Below are positions 45,550-52,944 of a DNA stretch of 64,000 nt, piece by piece. This DNA comes from Caballeronia sordidicola (lineage in GTDB: Bacteria; Pseudomonadota; Gammaproteobacteria; Burkholderiales; Burkholderiaceae): the NCBI RefSeq assembly GCF_002220365.1, contig NZ_MTHB01000290.1, positions 1 to 64,000 of the forward strand, read 5' to 3'. The position numbers and the translations under genes were made by a program. Below the pieces are notes generated by a model. It made no database searches. It saw only the letters and a list, made by a program, of their open reading frames with translations, and was not told the DNA's origin. How positions within the stretch are numbered: position 1 is the stretch's first letter; every line of letters begins with the position of its first letter.

Positions 45550-45626
45550 TGGTGCGGCTGGCAGGATTCGAACCCACGACCCCTTGGTTCGTAGCCAAGT
45601 ACTCTATCCATCTGAGCTACAGCCGC
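45550..45626 (-). tRNA. tRNA-Arg, anticodon ACG (copy 2)
   Basis: Base-for-base identical over 77 nt to the copy at 45383-45459 and 90 bp upstream of it on the same strand, so both are probably cut from one transcript. The spacer between them is unrelated AT-rich DNA. Confidence 0.97.
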
Positions 45627-45765
45627 ACGCGAGACCAAGAGTATAGCCAAGCTCTCCCAAAAAAGGAAGGGTTACGCCTTGATTTCTGTAATGCCGATCT
45701 CCTTCGTGTTACCTTGCACAGGAGCTATCTCGCTCCTCTTCACGTTATTTTGAGCGGTTTGCACC

Positions 45766-46326
45766 ATGAACAAAGCATTTGTAAAGGAATCAGACGAGAG
45801 CGACGAAGATCTCGACCTCGAGCAACCCGCGGGCGTTCCCCCTGGCACCAAGAACTACATCACGCCGGCGGGGCACCAGCGTCTGCGCGACGAGCTGCTG
45901 CATTTGCTGGACGTTGAGCGGCCGGATGTCGTGAAACTGCTCTCGTGGGCGGCGTCCAATGGCGACCGGTCGGAGAACGGCGACTACATCTACGGCAAGC
46001 GGCGCTTGCGAGAGATTGACCGGCGGATTCGCTTCCTGACCAAGCGGCTCGACAAGGCGGAAGTGGTAGACAGCAGCCGGCAGGAAAACGTCGACCAGGT
46101 GTTTTTCGGTGCAACGGTGAATTACGCCGGTGACGATGGAGAAGTGCACACGGTGACCGTCGTGGGCGTGGACGAAGTGAATCTGGATGTCGGACACGTG
46201 AGCTGGATTTCACCTATCGCCCGCGCCTTGCTCAAGGCCAAGGTCGGCGATACGGTCACGCTGCACACGCCTGCTGGCAACCAGCAGATCGATATCCTCG
46301 ATGTGCATTATCCGGCGAAGTCCTGA
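45766..46326 (+). CDS. greB: Transcript-cleavage factor GreB
   Basis: Rescues backtracked RNA polymerase by stimulating transcript cleavage. The 186 residues include the N-terminal coiled coil with the acidic tip (NGDRSENGDYIYGKRRL) and the C-terminal FKBP-like domain ending IDILDVHYPAKS. YIYGKRRLREIDRR and the acidic 25-residue N-terminal extension favour GreB over GreA. A strong terminator follows. Confidence 0.94.
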   Translation: MNKAFVKESDESDEDLDLEQPAGVPPGTKNYITPAGHQRLRDELLHLLDVERPDVVKLLSWAASNGDRSENGDYIYGKRRLREIDRRIRFLTKRLDKAEVVDSSRQENVDQVFFGATVNYAGDDGEVHTVTVVGVDEVNLDVGHVSWISPIARALLKAKVGDTVTLHTPAGNQQIDILDVHYPAKS

Positions 46327-46369
46327 GCCATTTCATCTGAAGCAATAACGTCAGGAACCTCAGGACGAA

Positions 46370-46397
46370 AAAAAGGCGCCGCAAGCGGCGCCTTTTT
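46370..46397. terminator. Bidirectional terminator between greB and the porin gene
   Basis: AAAAAGGCGCCGC and GCGGCGCCTTTTT form a perfect 13-bp stem with a two-base loop, usable from both sides of the convergent pair. Confidence 0.92.
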
Positions 46398-46423
46398 CAC
46401 ATCGGTACAGCCTTGAACAAGAC

Positions 46424-47566
46424 TTAGAAGCGGTGACGAATGCCAACCGTTGCAGAGACTTGGTTCGGGGTCGACGACATGCCTACGCCGTTGATCGGAG
46501 CGCCAATGCCGCTGTCGCCCAGGTCGAGTGCGTGAACGTATTCGCCTTGCAGGTACACGTCCGTGCGCTTCGACAGCGAATAAGCGGTTTGCAGGCTGAA
46601 CTGATGGAACGACGGCTTTTCGCCATCAAGACGAGCATCGGTGTACGTGTATGCGCCTGCCAGGCTCAGGGCCGGGGTCAGGGCATAGTGGGCGTTCAGC
46701 TCATAGTTGTTGAAGCGAGCGTAGTTGCCAATCGCGATGTTGCCCGTGTTCCCAACCGTAGCACCGTTGATGCTTGCTGCATCTTCAAGCTTGGTTTGCG
46801 TGAACACGAAACCAACCGTTGCCGGGCCGAACGCGTAGTTCAAGCCAGCGCCGAACGTGCGTTGCAGACCTGCGTTGAACGTGTTGTCGCCAGCAACAGC
46901 GCCGTTGGCGTTGTTGATTGCGCCAGCCGTAATGTTGTTGTTCAGTTGCAAGTAAGCTGCAGCAATGTTCAACGGGCCGTAGTTGTACGACGCACCAACG
47001 CTGTACGAGCGGTTGTTCGCGAAACCATCAGCCTGGTTCGAGAAACCATACAACGCGCCGAACTTGAAGCCGGCGTAGTTCGCGCTCTGGTACTTGACCG
47101 AGTTGTTGATACGGAACGAGTTGTCGAGGTTGTCGTTGTCGAACGGGTGCGCGAACTGCGTGCCACCGTATTGCGTGCCGGTCAGAGCCAACGGGCCGAG
47201 ATAGTCGACCACGGAGTCATACTGACGACCCAACGTAACGGTACCGAACTGGTTGCTCGACAAACCAACGAAGGCTTGACGGCCGAACTCACGACCTTGC
47301 TGGCCGAGCGTACCGTTAGCAATGCTGAAGCCGTTTTCCAACGTGAAGATTGCCTTCAGGCCACCGCCGAGGTCTTCAGAGCCGCGCAGGCCCCAACGGC
47401 TGCCGTTCACGGCGCCGCTCGTCATCTTGAAGTTATGTGAACCGTTTTGATTGTTCGTGTACGTCAGGCCAGCATCGATCAAACCGTACAACGTCACGCT
47501 GCTTTGAGCATGAGCGGCGGTTGCAAATACGCCCGACAGGGCGGCGACCATGAGAGTCTTTTTCAT
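46424..47566 (-). CDS. Trimeric outer-membrane porin (Burkholderia OpcP/Omp38 type)
   Basis: General diffusion porin. The 380 residues start with a signal peptide ending ATAAHA, then QSSVTLYGLIDAGLTY, the invariant first strand of betaproteobacterial porins. SRWGLRGSEDLGGGLKAIF and GRQAFVGLSSNQFGTVTLGRQ follow, and the protein ends GIRHRF with the C-terminal Phe recognised by BAM. A long 5' leader separates it from upstream DNA, and a small-RNA candidate lies ~420 bp upstream on the other strand. Base-pair control of the mRNA is possible. Confidence 0.95.
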   Translation of the reverse strand: MKKTLMVAALSGVFATAAHAQSSVTLYGLIDAGLTYTNNQNGSHNFKMTSGAVNGSRWGLRGSEDLGGGLKAIFTLENGFSIANGTLGQQGREFGRQAFVGLSSNQFGTVTLGRQYDSVVDYLGPLALTGTQYGGTQFAHPFDNDNLDNSFRINNSVKYQSANYAGFKFGALYGFSNQADGFANNRSYSVGASYNYGPLNIAAAYLQLNNNITAGAINNANGAVAGDNTFNAGLQRTFGAGLNYAFGPATVGFVFTQTKLEDAASINGATVGNTGNIAIGNYARFNNYELNAHYALTPALSLAGAYTYTDARLDGEKPSFHQFSLQTAYSLSKRTDVYLQGEYVHALDLGDSGIGAPINGVGMSSTPNQVSATVGIRHRF

Positions 47567-47985
47567 CTTTGTAACTCCGAGAGCAGTTTGGGTCTGACAA
47601 CCCAGGCTTGAAGGAAACCTTCACTCCGACGCGCTGCGAGAGGCGCTGTCAGGTGATTTCATGTGCCAACAGAAGACACAGTCGTTTCCGGACCAGACGA
47701 AGTGTAAAGACGGTGTTACAGAGATGGCATTCCGATTTACGCAATAAAGTATTCTGCGATCGGCAATGATTAAGAAATGCAATCTAAGCCTTTACTGGCA
47801 AGGCTTTGCGGGGGAAAGGCGGGGATAAGTCTGACGTGTCAACAGGGCTTCGTTGCGCAATTGCTACATGCGCTATCGTTAAAATACAACGCCAATAATC
47901 CTAGATGTCGATTGTTGACGGAACAGCAATAGATGATTGCCGGATCTGTTGATGATTACCAGTTGGCGTGCCGTTATACTTTAAT
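47567..47985. other. Porin upstream region
   Basis: No protein gene. It contains the porin leader (CGGAGTTAC before the ATG) and its promoter, in fairly AT-rich DNA. The plus-strand 3' part supplies the promoter of the small-RNA candidate, with TATACT at 47975-47980. Confidence 0.5.
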
Positions 47986-48070
47986 CGCTGCTTTCCGAAG
48001 CAGACTTTTTCGTTGACGGAAAAGATCTCCAAACCTTGTCGGCGCGACTTCCCAGTCGCGCTTTTTTTTT
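47986..48070 (+). ncRNA. Small RNA candidate with double hairpin and strong terminator
   Basis: Starting ~6 bases after a TATACT -10 box, about 85 nt fold into three parts. Hairpin 1 is CTGCTT/AAGCAG with a TCCG loop (47988-48003). Hairpin 2 is CTTTTTCG/CGGAAAAG with a TTGA loop (48005-48024). A 17-nt unpaired stretch ATCTCCAAACCTTGTCG follows. The terminator stem GCGCGACT/AGTCGCGC (48042-48061) ends in nine T residues. No reading frame of note overlaps it. Hfq-type small RNAs with two hairpins, a single-stranded seed and a U-rich terminator are known in Burkholderia. The -35 box is poor, so an activator may be needed. Confidence 0.75.
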
Positions 48071-48116
48071 GCCTGAACGGGCTCAATGCTCGAAGCCTGT
48101 TGCAGGCACTGTTCAC

Positions 48117-48395
48117 TTAGATAGCCGCTTCCAGCTCTTCTTCCGACATCGCCTCAGCTTCATTCCCAACTTCGGGTGATTTCGCTTCGTCGTTGCTATC
48201 GAATGTCAGCAAACTCGATACTGTCCAGTCTTCCATCACATAACGGCGTGCATCCATTGGCGATGACAGCAGGTTCTGCCAATGATCGCCATGCCATGCC
48301 GGATCGAAATCCAGAGCTGAATGCGATTCCATGACTGCTTGGGGCGCTACCAGAGTCCTGATCCACGAAAACATGCTTTTGAGTTCGGTCGTCAA
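48117..48395 (-). CDS. Hypothetical protein (92 residues)
   Basis: The start is TTG at 48395, preceded by AAAGGAGGT about ten bases upstream, among the strongest ribosome-binding sites in the window. The product is soluble and acidic, with Trp-rich HGDHWQNLL and a Glu-rich tail (EAEAMSEEELEAAI). I recognise no family. It converges on the small-RNA candidate, whose terminator hairpin may serve both. Confidence 0.65.
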   Translation of the reverse strand: MTTELKSMFSWIRTLVAPQAVMESHSALDFDPAWHGDHWQNLLSSPMDARRYVMEDWTVSSLLTFDSNDEAKSPEVGNEAEAMSEEELEAAI

Positions 48396-48757
48396 AGCAA
48401 TGACCTCCTTTAAAGTGCTTGCGGTACTCTTTCATGATGCCGATAGCTCATTTCGGTAACAAGACTCGTAAACGCTTACGATTCGATAGGAACAGTTACA
48501 AGCTGAGTAAATATTTCCTTTTGACGGATATAGATGGCTCAATCCGGAAATATTACGACCGGTTGTTCTCTTTTCAGCAGTCGTGATTCGAGAGCATGCG
48601 GACTGACGTTCTATGCGCTTCCGGTGCGTCGAGCGGGCTTCGTGGCTGGGAACGGCCTGGAACCGCCGGCGCTCTAATAGACGTGAGCTAAAATGCGCGA
48701 TCGATACGCCTTTCTTCTGCGCGGATCGCGTCCATTCCTCTTTTAGCGGTCAGCGCT
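48396..48757. other. Intergenic region before the exonuclease/GIY-YIG gene
   Basis: No gene found in 362 bases. AATATTTCC (48510-48518) and GGAAATATT (48546-48554) are a 9-bp inverted repeat around a 27-base spacer that contains TTGAC. This may be a regulatory site for the minus-strand gene. Confidence 0.4.
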
Positions 48758-49918
48758 GTGCTTCCAATCCTTACTAATAGTGTTAGTTCAGAACCGTTGG
48801 TGTTCGTCGATCTCGAAACCACGGGCGGGACCTTTGGCGTGGATCGCATTACTGAAATCGGCGTGGTCGAAATCGGGCCGGCCGGCGTGACGCAGTGGAG
48901 CTCGCTCGTCAATCCGCAGCAGCCGATTCCGTTCTTTATCCAGCAACTCACCGGTATCAGCGATTCGATGGTGCGCAACGCGCCGACGTTCGATGCGATC
49001 GCGCATGATCTGCTGGCCCGCCTCGACGGGCGGCTATTTATTGCCCACAACGCGCGGTTCGATCACGGCTTCCTGCGCAGCGAGTTCAAACGGGTCGGCA
49101 TCAAGTTCCAGCCTGACGTGTTGTGCACCGTTCAGTTGTCGCGCGCCATCTATCCTGCGCAACGTCGGCATGGGCTTGATGCGCTGATCGAGCGGCACGC
49201 GCTGGTGCCTGCGGCGCGCCACCGCGCACTTGCCGACGCCGATCTGCTCTGGCAATTCTGGCAGCACCTGCATCGCGCATTTTCCACCGACGTCCTGCAC
49301 GGCTATATAGGACAGGTTGCCCGGCGCTTCCGGCTTGCCGGCGATATCGACGAGGACACTATTGAACAGATTCCGGCCGGCTGCGGCATCTACGTGTTTT
49401 ATGGCGAGGACGATGTGCCGCTGTATGTTGGACGAAGCGTGCGCTTGCGCCAGCGCGTGCGTGCGCATCTGTCGGGTGTGAAACGCTCGGCGAAGGATCT
49501 GCGGCTCGCGGAACTCATCCGGCGTGTGGAGTGGACCGCGACGGGCGGCGAGATCGGCGCGATGCTGGTGGAAGGGCGCTCCATTGCACGGTTGCGTCCT
49601 GCGCATAACCGGCAGTCCAAAGCGCGTCGCGATGACCCGAGCCAGGCGCCCTGGACCTACCCTGGCGCCATTGCAATAGAAGAAACGGACGCCGCAACCA
49701 GCGCGCGGGTCTGGCATGTTGTCGATGCCTGGCAGTATTTCGGCATGGCGGGGTCGCTCGACGAAGCCGCGCAACTGCGCGCGGCAGCGCCTGCGGCATG
49801 CTTCGAGTTATCGACGTACCGGATTCTCAGCGAACGTCTGTCGCGCGGACTGACAATCGTGCCGCTCGCAGCCACGGCTTGCCTGTCAGGCGAGCCGGTA
49901 TTAGCCGACCGCGTCTAG
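48758..49918 (+). CDS. DnaQ-like exonuclease fused to a GIY-YIG nuclease domain
   Basis: The 386-residue protein (GTG start) carries an N-terminal DEDDh exonuclease: FVDLETTG (Exo I), HNARFDHGFL (Exo II) and HRALADADLLW (Exo III), about residues 14-170. A UvrC/Cho-like GIY-YIG domain follows (~205-290): CGIYVFYGEDDVPLYVGRS with the downstream Arg and Glu residues. Such fusions are annotated as epsilon-like/UvrC-like proteins and are thought to act in DNA repair. No UvrC helix-hairpin-helix or RNase H part is present. Its stop overlaps the convergent chorismate mutase gene by four bases. Confidence 0.92.
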   Translation: MLPILTNSVSSEPLVFVDLETTGGTFGVDRITEIGVVEIGPAGVTQWSSLVNPQQPIPFFIQQLTGISDSMVRNAPTFDAIAHDLLARLDGRLFIAHNARFDHGFLRSEFKRVGIKFQPDVLCTVQLSRAIYPAQRRHGLDALIERHALVPAARHRALADADLLWQFWQHLHRAFSTDVLHGYIGQVARRFRLAGDIDEDTIEQIPAGCGIYVFYGEDDVPLYVGRSVRLRQRVRAHLSGVKRSAKDLRLAELIRRVEWTATGGEIGAMLVEGRSIARLRPAHNRQSKARRDDPSQAPWTYPGAIAIEETDAATSARVWHVVDAWQYFGMAGSLDEAAQLRAAAPAACFELSTYRILSERLSRGLTIVPLAATACLSGEPVLADRV

Positions 49919-50523
49919 CCGACCGCGCCCACGCCACCCGACTCGCACACGTGCGACAACGCGCGCGTGAGCGGTGCATTCTGGGCGGAATCGTAGCGGG
50001 TGAGATGTTTCCAGCGCGCAATGCTGTCGGCCAGCCGCAGCGGGCAATCGTCGGCATGGCGCAACGGCTCCACGCCGGCTAGCGCCGAGAGTAACGCGTT
50101 GGTGACGCTATCGAGCTTCGGCCGGGTATCGTGGGCGAGGTCCGGTGGCGTTCCTTCGGGCGCACGTGACTTCCGCCAGTTATCGAAGAGGGCGTTCTGC
50201 ACGTCTTTGCTCGCCTCGATCTGATCGCGAAAGAAAAGCTGCGCAAACGCCGGATCGATGCCGGCGGATTTCGCGCGGCTATCGATAACGGCCAGCAACG
50301 CGGCCTCACGAGGTTGATCGGTGATGGGCTCGTGATGCGCCCATTTCCAGCGCGCGACCGGCTCGGCGAGCGCCAGCCGTTGTGACGACAACGCAATGAT
50401 ATTGGTGAAAGGCGTGTCGTCGCCATCAGCGAGAGCCGCCGAGGAACAAGCGGTGATGGCAATAACACAGGCAGCCAGGCAAGCTTTGGCGCGGAGAACT
50501 TGCAGAAGGGAATGGCGAAGCAT
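49915..50523 (-). CDS. Periplasmic chorismate mutase (AroQ-gamma class)
   Basis: The ATG at 50523 gives 202 residues with a signal peptide (ACVIAITACSSAALA). The mature part is all alpha: SSQRLALAEPVARWKWAHH supplies the Arg/Lys of the active site. AALLAVIDSRAKSAGIDPAFAQLFFRDQIEASK is the core of the secreted class. Exported chorismate mutases convert chorismate to prephenate outside the cytoplasm; why is not settled. The signal peptide also contains ITAC, a poor lipobox, so lipidation is a lesser possibility. Confidence 0.9.
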   Translation of the reverse strand: MLRHSLLQVLRAKACLAACVIAITACSSAALADGDDTPFTNIIALSSQRLALAEPVARWKWAHHEPITDQPREAALLAVIDSRAKSAGIDPAFAQLFFRDQIEASKDVQNALFDNWRKSRAPEGTPPDLAHDTRPKLDSVTNALLSALAGVEPLRHADDCPLRLADSIARWKHLTRYDSAQNAPLTRALSHVCESGGVGAVG

Positions 50524-50793
50524 GAATACCGGAGCCAGATCGAGAAAGCCGCAGCTTAACGTATGACGTGCAGTATGGCGCAGGGCGCGCGACGGGTGAT
50601 CATAGGCGATCATGAAACGCGCCGCGCTCGTGGCGCTATAAGGTGTAACCGGCCGTGCTATTCCGGTCGTGTTATTAATAGCCGCGTGCCAATCCGGCGT
50701 TGCTGCAAAGATATGCTCCAACGATCAAGCGTGCGGACCCCTTGGCTCGCACAACATCTGCAAACACCGTGGGCGTGCTGCGCACTTCGGCAA

Positions 50794-50943
50794 TTACTTC
50801 GGGTCGCACAGGTTACGTTGTTCGTCGAAGAATGCCCGCACATACTCAGGCAACTCTGCGAGGAATTCGACCCCGACCGGTTCTTGATCCGGACATTGCA
50901 CCTTGTCGGGCGTCGGGATTTTTGTCGGCTTGGCGTCCATCAT
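50794..50943 (-). CDS. Small conserved-looking protein (49 residues)
   Basis: AAGGAGAGAAA directly precedes ATGATG at 50943, a textbook initiation site. The 49-residue product is acidic and hydrophilic: MMDAKPTKIPTPDKV, a Cys, then VEFLAELPEYVRAFFDEQR and a second Cys before the end (LCDPK). Codon use is ordinary for this genome. Two spaced Cys residues might bind a metal. No family recognised. A longer open frame on the other strand is its shadow. Confidence 0.6.
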   Translation of the reverse strand: MMDAKPTKIPTPDKVQCPDQEPVGVEFLAELPEYVRAFFDEQRNLCDPK

Positions 50944-51470
50944 TTTCTCTCCTTGTATAGGTCGATTATCAATCTCGACTCTGGCTTCGCGCTAGCGTCG
51001 AATGCGCGGCTGCTGCATTTCCACGTTTCTGTGTTGCTTTAACGGAACACCTTTGGCGTGACTTAAGGCTGTGATAATCATCGTTTAGCAGCCGATATTT
51101 TTCCGCACCTCAGGATGCGTTCGCCAACTAATTTCTCCAGCCACTTCCACTGATTAACTGGACGCTCGCTTATTGCCAATCTTTGCAGGCGCCTGTTGGC
51201 GGCAGCGGCTAATATTTCGCAAGTCACTTCAAAGCACACGGTTGTCTCCCAGGCCGTTTTTGTATCGAAAACGCGAACCGTTGCTTAAAAGCGAGCCCTC
51301 TCATTAGTGATAACGGCACGATTCACTTGTGGTTGACCGTTTTATCTATCTTTAAAAAAATTTAACGTTTTGCTATGTCTGAAAGCGCACGTATTCATGC
51401 AAACGAATGTTCGCAAATCACGCGAGAGAAAAGCATCGAGGATGCGACGAGAAGTTTATGAATTGCGCTC

Positions 51471-51491
51471 ACTTAAAGTTTCACTTTAAGT
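51471..51491. repeat. 9-bp perfect inverted repeat
   Basis: ACTTAAAGT, three bases, then ACTTTAAGT. Such a symmetric AT-rich site suits a dimeric regulator; no T-run follows. Confidence 0.7.
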
Positions 51492-51547
51492 ACATGAACT
51501 TATCGATTGATCTTAAAGATTATTTTTGAGAGGAAGCGGAAAATTAA

Positions 51548-51580
51548 AAAACCCGCGAAGCCTGGAGGCGACGCGGGTTT
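51548..51580 (-). terminator. Terminator of tRNA-Thr (and perhaps fbp)
   Basis: AAACCCGCG and CGCGGGTTT pair around a 14-base loop. On the minus strand the run TTTTTTAATTT follows. Confidence 0.88.
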
Positions 51581-51594
51581 CTTGAAATGAAGCT

Positions 51595-51670
51595 TGGTGC
51601 CGGAAAGAGGAATCGAACCCCCGACCTTCGCATTACGAATGCGCTGCTCTACCGTCTGAGCTATTCCGGC
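51595..51670 (-). tRNA. tRNA-Thr, anticodon CGT
   Basis: The 76-nt gene begins GCCGGAATAGCTCAG, has CGT in the loop of GCATTCGTAATGC, T-arm GGTTCGATTCC and an encoded CCA at 51595-51597. It lies 54 bp after the fbp stop on the same strand, so read-through from fbp is possible. Confidence 0.97.
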
Positions 51671-51724
51671 ATCAGAGAAACGAGATTATAAGGACCTTCC
51701 GGCGAGTTTGGCAACACCCTACGG

Positions 51725-52750
51725 TCAATTAATTTCCGAGTGATAGCGCGTCACGCGGTCGACCTCGTTTTTCGATCCGAGGAACACCGGCACGCGCTGA
51801 TGCAGGTTGGTCGGAACGATGTCGAGGATACGTTGTTCGCCATCCGTCGCAGCGCCGCCGGCCTGTTCGACGATGAAGGCCATCGGGTTCGCTTCGTACA
51901 ACAGGCGCAGCTTGCCCGGACGATCGGGCGTGCGTTTGTCGGCGGGGTACATGAACACGCCGCCGCGGTTCAGGATGCGGTGCACGTCCGCGACCATCGA
52001 CGCGATCCAGCGCATGTTGAAGTCGTCCTTGCGCGGGCCGTCCTTGCCTTCATTCAGCTCGTTCACATATTTTTGCACCGGTTCGTACCAGTGGCGGCTA
52101 TTCGACGCGTTGATTGCGTACTCGCGCGTGTCGGCGGGAATCTGCATGTTGCTGTGCGTGAGCACCCACGAGCCCAGCTCGCGATCGAGCGTGAAGCAGT
52201 TCACGCCGTACCCGGTGGTCAGCACGAACACGGTCTGCGGACCATAGACTGCATAACCAGCCGCAACCTGCGCCGAGCCCGGCTGCATGAATGCCTGTTC
52301 GCTCGGCTCCATGCCGTCCGGGCATCGGAGCACTGAAAAGATGGTGCCGATAGACACGTTCACGTCGATATTCGACGAGCCGTCGAGTGGATCGAACGTG
52401 AGCAAATAGTTGCCCTTTGGATAGCGGTTCGGAATGGGGAAAATCTTTTCCATTTCTTCCGATGCCATCGCGGCCAGGTTGCCGCCCCATTCGTTGGCTT
52501 CGAGCAGGATTTCGTTCGAGAGAATATCGAGTTTTTTCTGCACTTCGCCTTGAACGTTCTCGCTGCCGGCGGTGCCCAGCGCTTCACCCAACGCGCCCTT
52601 GCTCACTTGATAGCCGATCTGTTTGCATGCGCGTGCAATCACTTCGATCAACAGCCGAAGGTCCGCGGGAAGGTTTTGATGTTCCCGCTGCTGCTCGATC
52701 AGATACTTGGTCAGCGTCGTGCGGCGGGAAATAGATGAGGGGGTCGACAT
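51725..52750 (-). CDS. fbp: Fructose-1,6-bisphosphatase class I
   Basis: Gluconeogenic enzyme that hydrolyses fructose-1,6-bisphosphate. The 341 residues contain the metal-binding block [13 protein letters not shown] (about 119-131), ASEEMEK, and the C-terminal substrate site with [15 protein letters not shown]. The length is normal. It lies downstream of pepN on the same strand but after a terminator, so it is transcribed separately. Confidence 0.97.
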   Translation of the reverse strand: MSTPSSISRRTTLTKYLIEQQREHQNLPADLRLLIEVIARACKQIGYQVSKGALGEALGTAGSENVQGEVQKKLDILSNEILLEANEWGGNLAAMASEEMEKIFPIPNRYPKGNYLLTFDPLDGSSNIDVNVSIGTIFSVLRCPDGMEPSEQAFMQPGSAQVAAGYAVYGPQTVFVLTTGYGVNCFTLDRELGSWVLTHSNMQIPADTREYAINASNSRHWYEPVQKYVNELNEGKDGPRKDDFNMRWIASMVADVHRILNRGGVFMYPADKRTPDRPGKLRLLYEANPMAFIVEQAGGAATDGEQRILDIVPTNLHQRVPVFLGSKNEVDRVTRYHSEIN

Positions 52751-52893
52751 TGCGTTGGGCTCCAGGAGCGTTAGACGAATGCCTCAGATTCTACCCGCTC
52801 GGAATGTGTCTCCCGATGTCACAGGAATGTGGCGCACGTTTAACGGGTTGCGCCGAGGCGCGTTCCGGCTGATTTTCGAGACGCTCTCGCAAA

Positions 52894-52917
52894 AAACCGG
52901 CGCCGCAGCGCCGGTTT
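52894..52917 (-). terminator. pepN terminator
   Basis: AAACCGGCGC and GCGCCGGTTT form a perfect 10-bp stem with a CGCA loop; the minus strand then reads TTTTTT. Confidence 0.9.
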
Positions 52918-52944
52918 CCGTGGGCCGAAATAAGGATTGAACGC

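Larger units (their letters stand above)
50944..51594. other. AT-rich gene-free stretch
   Basis: In 651 bases I find no coding frame. It is markedly richer in A and T than its surroundings (runs such as CTTTAAAAAAATTTAACG near 51350). It contains the 51471-51491 inverted repeat and the tRNA-Thr terminator. It could bind a nucleoid protein or hide an unrecognised small RNA. Confidence 0.5.

Noticed and set aside
45235-45917. Plus-strand frames running over the tRNA-Arg genes
   Set aside because: They translate the complement of the two identical tRNAs, hence their repeated WFVAKYSIHLSYS segment.
50563-51042. 159-codon plus-strand frame
   Set aside because: It covers the complement of the small gene at 50794-50943 and the chorismate mutase leader; no initiation site.
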